A DNA stretch of 34,164 nucleotides from an uncultured Victivallis sp. (lineage in GTDB: Bacteria; Verrucomicrobiota; Lentisphaeria; Victivallales; Victivallaceae): the NCBI GenBank assembly GCA_944389815.1, contig CALXNS010000014.1:1-34164 (forward strand), in the 5' to 3' direction. Every line of letters starts with the position of its first letter. Position 1 is the first letter of the stretch. The notes under the pieces are model-generated. The model made no database searches. It had not been told where the DNA came from and saw only the letters and a list, made by a program, of their open reading frames with translations. The position numbers were made by a program, and so were the translations under genes. This document shows, in pieces, positions 7,958-15,205 of the stretch.

Positions 7958-8797
7958 TTATCTGGCATACGCTTCAACCTCCCAGAGCGAATATCCATAT
8001 TCCGTCGCCCGCTTGATTCCCTGAATGCGGATGTAACGGGTACTCTGCGGCTCGATGACGATATTTTCAGTGGCCTTCCGCTTGCCGTCGGTCTTGCGGA
8101 AGACTTCCGTGAAGCCATGCCCGTCCGTCGAGAATTGAATCGTGTATTCCTTGCCCGCGGCCTCCTCCCACTTCAGAACGATCCGACCGATCTGTTTTTC
8201 AGAACCGAGATCGAGCAGCAGCCACTCGTCATCGTTCCGTCCCGAACTCCAGCGGGTTGTGCTCCGCCCGTCAACCGCGTTGGCCGGAACCCAGTTGTCC
8301 TGCGTGGAACTCGCCGTCGCCGTCGCTCCCGCCGCAAGATTGTCCACTTCGGAGAATACTTTGAAGTTCCAGATCGAATAACCATATTGCGTGGCCCGTT
8401 TCTTCCCCTGAATGCGGATGAAACGCGTCTCCTGCGGTTTGACCCGGATCACCTCCTGCGCGCCGCCGCGGCCATCGGTGATGGTGTACACGTCGGTGAA
8501 GTTCTCGCCGTCGTTGGAGAACTGCACGACATACTCCTTGCCCGCAGCCGCTTCCCAGTCGATCTGAATCTGGGCGACGGTCTTCGGCGACCCGAGGTCG
8601 ACCATGAACCATTCATCATCGTTCCGGTTCGATGACCACCGGGTGTTGCCGCGGCCGTCGACCGCCTTGGACGCGGCAAACTCCCGTCCCTGTTCCGAAC
8701 TTGCGGTCGCTTTCGCGCCGCGGGCGAGATCCGTCGCGTCATCCGCACAAAGTCCGAAGGCGGCGATCAATGCGAAAATCCATAGTGTGTGTTTCAT
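7958..8797 (-). CDS. Secreted protein with two F5/8-type C (CBM32-like) domains
   Basis: 279 residues from the ATG at 8797, chosen because AAGGAG lies just upstream and because it opens a Sec signal peptide (MKHTLWIFALIAAFGLCA, probable cleavage before DDATD). A longer start at 8869 would put non-signal residues in front and is rejected. Two tandem domains follow, about residues 28-150 and 155-278. Both have the discoidin pattern: G-A-x-A-T-A-S-S, AVDGR-x-x-TRWSS-x-RNDDEW, x-V/L-DLGS, AAGKEY-x-x-QFS-x-DG, RFIRIQG-K-K-RATQYGYS. The halves are very alike, so the pair is a fairly recent internal duplication. There is no catalytic domain. By family it would bind galactose-type or other surface sugars outside the cytoplasm. 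It has its own strong promoter and terminator, so it is a one-gene unit. Confidence 0.9.
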   Translation of the reverse strand: MKHTLWIFALIAAFGLCADDATDLARGAKATASSEQGREFAASKAVDGRGNTRWSSNRNDDEWFMVDLGSPKTVAQIQIDWEAAAGKEYVVQFSNDGENFTDVYTITDGRGGAQEVIRVKPQETRFIRIQGKKRATQYGYSIWNFKVFSEVDNLAAGATATASSTQDNWVPANAVDGRSTTRWSSGRNDDEWLLLDLGSEKQIGRIVLKWEEAAGKEYTIQFSTDGHGFTEVFRKTDGKRKATENIVIEPQSTRYIRIQGIKRATEYGYSLWEVEAYAR

Positions 8798-8840
8798 GAT
8801 AAAATACTCCTTTCCGAGAGGTTGGATATCCCTCTTCGCG

Positions 8841-8869
8841 AATATAACCTGCAATGAGGATTTTGTCAA
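8841..8869 (-). promoter_or_regulatory. Near-consensus promoter of the CBM32-pair gene
   Basis: On the minus strand, TTGACA (8869-8864), a 17-bp spacer and TATATT (8846-8841). The -35 is the exact consensus. Transcription would start near 8834, giving a leader of about 37 nt to the ATG at 8797. Confidence 0.75.
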
Positions 8870-8930
8870 ATATCACGGCACAACCTCCTCGCCCGGACAA
8901 CCTCATTGAGGAGCATTTCGGAAAAATCCG

Positions 8931-11408
8931 TCAAAGAAACCGTCCGGTCCGACTCTGCTCCACATGCCGGATCTCCTCCGGAGCACCCGCTGCAACGATC
9001 CGTCCGCCTTCATCTCCACCGCCGGGCCCCATGTCAATCACGTAATCGGCGTTGCGGATCACATCGAGGTCATGTTCAATTACGACGACGGTTGCGCCCT
9101 GTTCAAGGAGATGTTCGAAAACGCGCAGCAACGTGCGCACATCCAATGGATGCAAACCGATGGTCGGTTCATCGAAAATGAAAATGCATTCCGATTGCGT
9201 CCGCCCCATTTCGCTCGACAACTTCAACCGCTGCGCCTCGCCGCCGGAAAGATTCGGCGTCTCCTCTCCAAGCGTCAGATATCCGAGTCCCAGATCGTGC
9301 AGCGTCTGCAACCTCTGCCGGACGACTTTCAAATCTGCACAGAACTCCAATGCGCGATTCACATCCATTTCCATCACCTCCGGGAGGGATTTTTCCACCC
9401 CTCCCCGGTTCCGGTAACGGAATTTTCCCGCGCCCGGCGCATAACGCGAACCGCGGCACTCCGGACACGGAATATCCACATCCGGCAGAAACTGCACATC
9501 CAGCGAAATCACTCCGGTTCCGTCGCAGACCGGACAGCGCAGCGAACCGGTATTGTAGGAGAAATCCCCCGCCCGGCGCCCCGCCTCCCGTGCTGCGGCG
9601 GTCTTCGCATAGACCTTCCGCAATTCGTCATGGACATCGGCATACGTCGCAACCGTTGAACGCACGTTCACGCCGATCGGGGTTGCATCGATCAATTTAA
9701 GCTGACGGATTTCGCCGGGATCGACTGTTTTCACATGGTCTGGCAGTTTTCGGCCTTCAAATGCCGCTTCGAGCGCCGGAACCAGACTTTCGAGGATCAA
9801 CGTCGTCTTCCCGGAACCGGAAACGCCGGTGACTGCGGTCAATTTTCCCACGGGAAAATCCACTTCGAGCGGTTTCACCGTATGAATCGTCCCGATTTCG
9901 AGATGAATTTTTCCCCGGGCGAAGAGATCTTCCGCCGGCAATTTCTTCCGGCTCGCAACCGTTTCATTTCCTGAGAGAAACGGTCCGATCAGCGAATTGC
10001 GGTTCCGGCAGATTCCCGCCACCGTGTCGGCGGCGACCACGCGCCCGCCGTCGGCTCCGGCGCCGGGACCCATTTCGATGATCCACTCCGCCGTGGACAG
10101 AATCTGCGTATCGTGATCGACCAGAATCACCGAATTTCCATCCGCAACCAGATCGCGCATCACGCCGGTCAACCCGGCGATGTTCGCCGGGTGCAGTCCG
10201 ATAGAGGGTTCATCGAGCACGTACAATACGCCGGTCGTGCGGTTGCGGACGGCGCGCGCAAGCTGCATGCGCTGCCGTTCGCCGGTCGAGAGCGTCGCCG
10301 CCGCGCGGTCGAGCGCGAGATAACCGAGCCCGAGTTCCATCAGGCGGCGGGCGGCACTCCGGAATGATTCGCAGATGCTTTCCGCCATCGGGCGCATTTC
10401 CGGCGAGAGCGACGTCGGAAGCGCGTCGACCCATTTGACCAGTTCGGAGAGGGTCATCGAACAGGCCTGATCGAGAGAGATTTCCTGAAGTTTCGGCATA
10501 CGCGCTTCGGGAGAGAGCCGGGAACCGCCGCACGCCGGGCAACGCTCCTGTTTCAGGAACTTCTCCACGCGTTTCATTCCCTTTTCATCCTTGACTTTCG
10601 CGAGGGCGTTTTCGACGGTACGAACGGCGCTGTAATAGGTGAAATCAATTTCTCCGGCATTCTCGGACGTCTTCGACTTGAAAAAGATATGTTTCTTCAC
10701 CGCCGGTCCGTCGTAAACGATCTCTTTTTCTTTGTCGGTAAGATCGCGAAACGGCACATCGGTCCGCACGCCCATGGCGCGGCAGACGTCGGTCATCAGC
10801 GACCACATCAGAGAGTTCCACGGCGCGACGGCGCCGTCGTCGATCGAAAGTGATTCGTCGGGAATGAGCGTTGCCCGGTCGACGGTTCGAATGGTGCCGG
10901 TACCGTCGCAGGTGCGGCAGGCGCCCTGACTGTTGAAGGCGAGCTCTTCGGCCGACGGCGCGAAGAATTCCACACCGCACTCCGGACAGACGAGCGGTTT
11001 TCCGGCGGCGACCGCGAGCGACGGAGCGAGATAATGGCCGTTGGGACACCGGTGACTGGCGAGGCGGGAGAACATCAGCCGGAGCGAATTAAGCAGTTCG
11101 GTTCCAGTTCCGAAGGTGCTTCGGATCCCGGGGACGGCGGGGCGCTGATGCAATGCGAGGGCGGCGGGAACATGCAGCACATCGTCGACGGAAGCCTTCG
11201 CCGCCTGAGTCATGCGTCTTCGCGTGTAGGTGGAAAGCGCCTCAAGATAGCGGCGGGATCCTTCGGCGTAAAGGACGCCGAGAGCGAGGGAGGATTTGCC
11301 GGAACCGGAGACGCCGGCGATGCCGACGATTTTGTTGAGCGGAATGTCCACATCGATATTTTTCAAATTGTGAACCCGCGCGCCGCGAATTTCCATGTGA
11401 TCGATCAT
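8931..11408 (-). CDS. uvrA2: Class II UvrA (UvrA2-like) ABC ATPase
   Basis: About 825 residues. Two UvrA-type ATPase halves are visible. The first has Walker A GVSGSGKSS near the N-terminus, an altered signature LSTGERQRMQLARAV and Walker B LYVLDEPSIGLHP. The second has Walker A GVSGSGKTT, signature LSGGEAQRLKLSSEM and Walker B FIFDEPTIGLHPLD. Zinc-knuckle cysteines are present (CPNGH...CPECG, CRTCDGTG, CPACGGSRL, CPVCDGTG, CPECRGSRY). At about 825 residues it is roughly 100 shorter than housekeeping UvrA (about 940) and seems to lack the UvrB-binding insertion, the hallmark of UvrA2 proteins, which are linked to tolerance of DNA-binding drugs. It could start at 11438 (10 residues longer, no SD), 11408 (weak GGGA) or 11396; homology begins at MEIRGARVHNLKN. 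It is monocistronic with its own promoter, and no uvrB or uvrC is nearby. Confidence 0.88.
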   Translation of the reverse strand: MIDHMEIRGARVHNLKNIDVDIPLNKIVGIAGVSGSGKSSLALGVLYAEGSRRYLEALSTYTRRRMTQAAKASVDDVLHVPAALALHQRPAVPGIRSTFGTGTELLNSLRLMFSRLASHRCPNGHYLAPSLAVAAGKPLVCPECGVEFFAPSAEELAFNSQGACRTCDGTGTIRTVDRATLIPDESLSIDDGAVAPWNSLMWSLMTDVCRAMGVRTDVPFRDLTDKEKEIVYDGPAVKKHIFFKSKTSENAGEIDFTYYSAVRTVENALAKVKDEKGMKRVEKFLKQERCPACGGSRLSPEARMPKLQEISLDQACSMTLSELVKWVDALPTSLSPEMRPMAESICESFRSAARRLMELGLGYLALDRAAATLSTGERQRMQLARAVRNRTTGVLYVLDEPSIGLHPANIAGLTGVMRDLVADGNSVILVDHDTQILSTAEWIIEMGPGAGADGGRVVAADTVAGICRNRNSLIGPFLSGNETVASRKKLPAEDLFARGKIHLEIGTIHTVKPLEVDFPVGKLTAVTGVSGSGKTTLILESLVPALEAAFEGRKLPDHVKTVDPGEIRQLKLIDATPIGVNVRSTVATYADVHDELRKVYAKTAAAREAGRRAGDFSYNTGSLRCPVCDGTGVISLDVQFLPDVDIPCPECRGSRYAPGAGKFRYRNRGGVEKSLPEVMEMDVNRALEFCADLKVVRQRLQTLHDLGLGYLTLGEETPNLSGGEAQRLKLSSEMGRTQSECIFIFDEPTIGLHPLDVRTLLRVFEHLLEQGATVVVIEHDLDVIRNADYVIDMGPGGGDEGGRIVAAGAPEEIRHVEQSRTGRFL

Positions 11409-11498
11409 CTTTGGAACATCCCGTCTGAAAAGCGCCATAAAATCAGATTGGAGGTCTTCGAAATTATGAAACGCATTAATTTTCTTTTTTGGCGACCT

Positions 11499-11527
11499 AA
11501 GATAGCATAAACGTCTCTATTTTTCAA
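11499..11527 (-). promoter_or_regulatory. Promoter of the UvrA2-like gene
   Basis: On the minus strand, TTGAAA (11527-11522), a 17-bp spacer and TATCTT (11504-11499). Transcription would start near 11492, leaving a leader of roughly 80 nt before the preferred start at 11408. No SOS-type box was recognised around it. Confidence 0.6.
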
Positions 11528-11775
11528 CTGCACGATCTTCTTGCCCGCCCGCTGATGTCATTCTTCGGAAAGCAAAGACATTCCGATGAACAAGAGTATC
11601 TGCAGCACGTCATTCTGCATGTCAGATGTGGATATTTCTATAAGTTGTATATACAACATTGGCAATCTTGTTGCTTTTTTTTTGATTTTTTTATCACATC
11701 TGTTGTAATCAATATATTTTTTTTTCATAATAGAAGTAGAAGATTGTAGAAATTCACACCGGGTGACAGGAGAAA
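11528..11775. other. AT-rich regulatory interval between uvrA2 and the GntR fragment
   Basis: This stretch is clearly more AT-rich than its surroundings, with runs of T at about 11675-11695 and 11714-11724. I see no credible gene in it; a 64-codon frame at 11555-11749 is rejected. It contains the perfect palindrome at 11644-11657 and ends in the AGGAG that serves the GntR-like gene. The base composition suggests a promoter/regulatory region or the border of acquired DNA. Confidence 0.5.
11644..11657. promoter_or_regulatory. GntR-type operator palindrome
   Basis: GTTGTATATACAAC is a perfect 14-bp palindrome. Operators of GntR-family regulators commonly have the form (T)TGTA-n-n-TACAA; the AraR operator of Bacillus is a known example with the same half-sites. 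It stands about 120 bp upstream of a GntR-like gene with an intact helix-turn-helix region, so it is a good candidate for control of the regulator-pseudopilin-beta-helix locus. Confidence 0.6.
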
Positions 11776-12123
11776 ATGTCTACACAACCCAAATATAGGA
11801 AAATGTATCAGAAGCTGAGACGAGCAATCGCCTCCGGAGCCTTCGCGCCAGGCGTGCAGTTGCCGACAGAGCCAAGCTTCGCCGATCACGGTGCAACGCG
11901 TCAAACGGTTTTCAATCCACTTGATACAATGAAGCATGAAGGAATCATAATCTCCAGACGCGAAGATGAAGCGCTCCGCCGGGCGAGACAAACTGATGCA
12001 GACGAATTATTTTTTCTTTGCATAATTCTGCAGAACAGCATCGCATCGCCGACCATTCGTAAAAACGACGCAAATAAACAAGCGAAAGGATTTGAGTATG
12101 AAAGAAACACACCTTTCTTGTGA
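11776..12123 (+). CDS. Truncated GntR-family DNA-binding protein
   Basis: 115 residues with AGGAG (11768-11772) before the ATG. Residues 5-60 are a GntR winged helix-turn-helix: [20 protein letters not shown], then [21 protein letters not shown]. The [13 protein letters not shown] part appears one residue shorter than usual around the recognition helix. After about residue 62 (ISRRED) the sequence no longer resembles a GntR protein. The effector-binding domain (normally 150-280 more residues) is absent, and the frame runs into the start of the next gene (26-nt overlap). It is either a decayed regulator or a bare DNA-binding domain that could still compete for the operator. In an intact state it would control the pseudopilin and beta-helix genes downstream. 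Confidence 0.6.
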   Translation: MSTQPKYRKMYQKLRRAIASGAFAPGVQLPTEPSFADHGATRQTVFNPLDTMKHEGIIISRREDEALRRARQTDADELFFLCIILQNSIASPTIRKNDANKQAKGFEYERNTPFL

Positions 12124-12868
12124 AACTGCCTCATGTTCTCTGCTCGTCGTAAAAAAATTCGACTTCAGAAAACCGGAAACGCGACGCCGCCCATGCTGCC
12201 GCAGTTTCACATTGATCGAACTTTTAATTGTAATTGCGATCATCGCAATCCTGGCTGCCATGCTTTTGCCGGCATTGAACAAGGCGCGCTACTCGGCTCT
12301 GAACAGCAGCGACATCAGCAACCTAAAACAGATCGGGTTGGCCACTTCCATGTACGCAAATGATTTTCGCCAATATATTCCGATCATCCCATCGCCGAAC
12401 CCCTGGGGAGCAAATGGCAACCTTGCCTCCCGCACACAATTGTGCTATTACCTGATTTCACAGAAATATCTCCCGTTCGGGAAAGTGATTTCTTCCGCCT
12501 TTTCCTCCGGCACGGAAACGGCAGGCGGACCCACGATCTGGGCAATTGCCTGTCCTGAACAAAGCTTCTGGATCAGTTCGATCGACAATATGAACAGCAG
12601 CTACCATAAACCTGTCATCATCGGCTTTGAAAGCTGGATGTCCTGGGTATGGGGCTCCCGTGAGGACCTGCAACGCCAGGATGTCCCGCCGAACTATCCC
12701 GATGCACCGACATCGGTTGCACAAACTCGGCTTGCCTGGCGCTGGGAGTATGATGCGCGTCTGCGTGCAGGAGGCGGTTCTCCCGTGCTTTTTCTGGACG
12801 GCCACGTGATCCAGCCCCCGGCTCAGAATGATACAGCATGGCAACTTTGGATGTTGCAATATAAATAA
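12098..12868 (+). CDS. Pseudopilin: prepilin-type N-terminal cleavage/methylation protein
   Basis: 256 residues from the ATG at 12098, after GAAAGGA (12084-12090); a TTG at 12092 is possible. A long leader of about 36 residues, rich in Arg and Cys, ends at RRPCCRSF. It is followed by [20 protein letters not shown] and PALNKAR, the type IV prepilin/pseudopilin signal with Glu five residues into the mature protein. Prepilin peptidase would cut before Phe and the helix would anchor or polymerise. The C-terminal part has variable Trp/Tyr-rich loops ([27 protein letters not shown]) and ends with [14 protein letters not shown], the DG-H-V end typical of this family. It is probably an envelope-exposed fibre or secretion component. 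It lies 16 nt upstream of a secreted beta-helix protein, so the two are co-expressed. Confidence 0.92.
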   Translation: MKETHLSCETASCSLLVVKKFDFRKPETRRRPCCRSFTLIELLIVIAIIAILAAMLLPALNKARYSALNSSDISNLKQIGLATSMYANDFRQYIPIIPSPNPWGANGNLASRTQLCYYLISQKYLPFGKVISSAFSSGTETAGGPTIWAIACPEQSFWISSIDNMNSSYHKPVIIGFESWMSWVWGSREDLQRQDVPPNYPDAPTSVAQTRLAWRWEYDARLRAGGGSPVLFLDGHVIQPPAQNDTAWQLWMLQYK

Positions 12869-12884
12869 GGGAAGGAAGGAATCT

Positions 12885-14723
12885 ATGCTGAAACACCTGA
12901 TTGCATTCTCCGCAATAACCGGCTTTTCTGTCTGGAATGCGACAGCCGGTATCGCCTATTACTACAACACGGCATCCGCACAAACCGGTACCATCGGTCC
13001 GGAACCGCAACTTGAAAAGGCTTTGCATGCACAATTCTCCGGAGTCCTGCAGCCAACCGCCGGAGGAGAAAAACCCGCATTTGCGGCGACGGGAGAAAAA
13101 GCGCGACTGCTCTGGAAATTTGTCCGTGCAGAAAATGACCACACCCCCTATTCCGTAAAGATCGACGCTCATGTCTACGCCGAACCCGGCAGCAACCTGA
13201 CTCCGGCACTTTCTGTCGGCTATGATGAATTCTCCGGCGAACATGCAACCACAAATTACTTTACCACAAACGATAATGCGGAAATTACGATCGATACCGG
13301 CAGAAATGATGGTTCCCTCTGGCAACTCGGCAATGCTGATTTGCTGGTCGTTCCTCCGGAATTAAAGGAATTCTATGTTATTATAACAACCCCGACCACA
13401 AAAAATGGCGGCATTGCCGGCCGGGTGGAAAAAATGAACGTCGTGTTCGAAAAATTACCCCCCCCTCCCCCGGGTGAACTTTTGGAATGTTCTTATTGGG
13501 CGGCTCCGCGAAACCTGGTTCAGAATGTAGTTGAACTCGGAGCTGATCCCAGCGGTGTAAAAGATTCGTCAAAAGCGTTTCAGCAGGCACTCGACCGGGG
13601 AGGCAGAATCCGTGTTCCTTCCGGCCGTTACCGGATCGATAGCCAGCTTGTCATCCGCAAATCTCACACCTCTCTGACAGGAGAAGGCCTGCCGGAGTTA
13701 TTTCGTGAACGTAACGATGGAGACTATACATTTCTGACCAACAGCATGGTTCCTGGAATTCGTCAGATGCAGGATATTCGTATTGAGAATCTCGCCTTCA
13801 CGGTTCCGGACTGGCAGAATCCCCACCTGGGCAATCCATCCGCCGGAATCAGCATCAACGGAGTAAAACAATTGGAGATCACCGGCTGTGTCGTCAAATT
13901 TCCCGCGCACGATGGAATTCGGGTCACCTGCGGAGAAATCACCAGAATCAGCCGCTGTACCACCTACGGAGCACGGCACGGCATCGCAATCGGCGGAAAC
14001 TACCGCGGCTACAACGCCTATGACACCCAGGTCATTGACAATCAGATCTATGGTTCCTGGGATACCGGGATTGTTGTCGGCATCAGAACCCGTCGGACAC
14101 TGCTCAACGGCAACCTGATCAGCAGAATCGGCTGCCACGCCATTGACATCTTCAACTGCATGAACGTGACCGTAAGCGGCAATATCATTCACGACTGGCT
14201 CGATCCGGTTGTGAACTTCTATGAATCCGGCAACTTCAAACAGACTGTCGGAATTTTCGTTCACACCGACTGGGGACTGCTTCGCGACATCCCGACGGAA
14301 AACATCACAATCACAGGAAACACTCTGGTCTATGACCACGACTTCGTTCTGCTTCCTGATCAACAGGAAACAGCTTCTCCGGAAAACGCTGAAATTTATT
14401 TCTCGCCCATCGGCATACAAGTGACCGGAGATCTGGTCCGCAATGTGACCGTGGTCGGAAATACCGTAACCGGCGGGGCAAAAGGATTCTACCTTTCCAG
14501 TCTGGAACCGTTCAATGCAGAAGCTAAAAATGAAAAGCTGGACGGGACTCCACAATTCGTCACTTGTGTCGGCAATACATTCAGCGGGCAGAAATATGCG
14601 GCTATCGAAGTTGACAGCCGCAAGGTGCCGATTCGAGCCAGGATCGCGGACAATCTTCTGGCAGACACTCCGGAAAAACCGGTCCGGATCACTCCCGGTG
14701 CGGGGGTTGTCGTTGAGCAGTAA
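12885..14723 (+). CDS. Secreted right-handed beta-helix protein (pectate-lyase superfamily)
   Basis: 612 residues from the ATG at 12885, after AAGGAAGGA; a start at 12828 inside the preceding gene is rejected. A signal peptide is likely (MLKHLIAFSAITGFSVWNATAG). Residues about 25-200 form a beta-rich N-terminal domain that I do not recognise, ending in a proline run (KLPPPPPGE). From about residue 215 there is the classic opening of pectate-lyase-superfamily beta-helices: NVVELGADPSGVKDSSKAFQQAL, then GGRIRVPSGRYRI. Repeating coils of N-x-I/V-x-x-x-x-G follow to the end (ITGCVVKF, VIDNQIYGSWDTGIVVG, VSGNIIHDW, ITGNTLVY, VVGNTVTGGAKGF). It is probably an extracellular polysaccharide lyase, hydrolase or binding protein. 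The substrate and catalytic residues cannot be assigned. It is in one operon with the pseudopilin. Confidence 0.88.
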   Translation: MLKHLIAFSAITGFSVWNATAGIAYYYNTASAQTGTIGPEPQLEKALHAQFSGVLQPTAGGEKPAFAATGEKARLLWKFVRAENDHTPYSVKIDAHVYAEPGSNLTPALSVGYDEFSGEHATTNYFTTNDNAEITIDTGRNDGSLWQLGNADLLVVPPELKEFYVIITTPTTKNGGIAGRVEKMNVVFEKLPPPPPGELLECSYWAAPRNLVQNVVELGADPSGVKDSSKAFQQALDRGGRIRVPSGRYRIDSQLVIRKSHTSLTGEGLPELFRERNDGDYTFLTNSMVPGIRQMQDIRIENLAFTVPDWQNPHLGNPSAGISINGVKQLEITGCVVKFPAHDGIRVTCGEITRISRCTTYGARHGIAIGGNYRGYNAYDTQVIDNQIYGSWDTGIVVGIRTRRTLLNGNLISRIGCHAIDIFNCMNVTVSGNIIHDWLDPVVNFYESGNFKQTVGIFVHTDWGLLRDIPTENITITGNTLVYDHDFVLLPDQQETASPENAEIYFSPIGIQVTGDLVRNVTVVGNTVTGGAKGFYLSSLEPFNAEAKNEKLDGTPQFVTCVGNTFSGQKYAAIEVDSRKVPIRARIADNLLADTPEKPVRITPGAGVVVEQ

Positions 14724-14734
14724 GCGTCTGTGCT

Positions 14735-14758
14735 GAAGAAATATGATTGAATTTCTTC
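14735..14758 (+). terminator. Hairpin just after the beta-helix gene
   Basis: GAAGAAAT (14735-14742) pairs perfectly with ATTTCTTC (14751-14758) across an 8-nt loop, 12 nt after the stop codon. The stem is A/T-rich and has no clear U-tract, so it is more likely a 3'-end-stabilising structure or a weak terminator. Confidence 0.4.
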
Positions 14759-14773
14759 GCTCATCAAGAAGGA

Positions 14774-14817
14774 ACAACCCGGTTCCGCCGTCAAAAAGTC
14801 CTCCGGTTCCGGGTTGT
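14774..14817 (+). terminator. GC-rich hairpin, second candidate 3' structure
   Basis: ACAACCCGG (14774-14782) pairs with CCGGGTTGT (14809-14817) over 9 bp with a 26-nt loop. There is no U-run directly after it. Together with the hairpin 16 nt upstream it probably marks the end of the pseudopilin-beta-helix transcript. Confidence 0.4.
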
Positions 14818-15205
14818 CGTATCTGCCTAAAAATTTTATAACCTTCAGTGTTTTTTCAGTCTTCCCGCTTTCAGATGCGGATTGTGAAAAAGATCAGAAG
14901 AATTTCTCCGCTTTTGCATTCTCCAAATCGCACAGTCAACCACGGCAACCTCGTCAGGACGGCAGAAAGATGTTTCCGTGCATGATGATACCCGGTGTCC
15001 AGCATCATATCACTTCCTCACTTTCGGAAGAAATAGATAATGCCGTCACCCTGCAAACGCATTGCCGGCGCCGTACTCGAGTGCGACGCCGGCCTGGACA
15101 CACCTGCTGCAGAAATGTCGCCCGATCGTAAATTCAAACCCGGCATCAAAAAATTCCGCACCTGAAAACGGCGGGGGAAAATTTCTCCTTCGGCAGAAGC
15201 GGGAA

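Larger units (their letters stand above)
14724..15205. other. Gene-free interval between convergent genes
   Basis: About 480 bp separate the beta-helix gene (plus) from the antiporter gene (minus). It holds two hairpins near its left end (14735-14758 and 14774-14817). The small frames here (for example 14814-15131 plus and 15018-15230 minus) have no recognisable domain and atypical composition. It may be decayed coding sequence; I see no feature that proves this. Confidence 0.5.

Noticed and set aside
7742..8635. Open frame of 297 codons on the plus strand
   Set aside because: Antisense to the CBM32-pair gene and runs through a strong terminator.
8931..11408. Housekeeping uvrA
   Set aside because: Too short and apparently lacks the UvrB-binding region; better described as class II.
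14814..15131. Open frame of 105 codons on the plus strand
   Set aside because: No SD, no domain, Arg/His/Ser-rich end; kept only as part of the gene-free interval.
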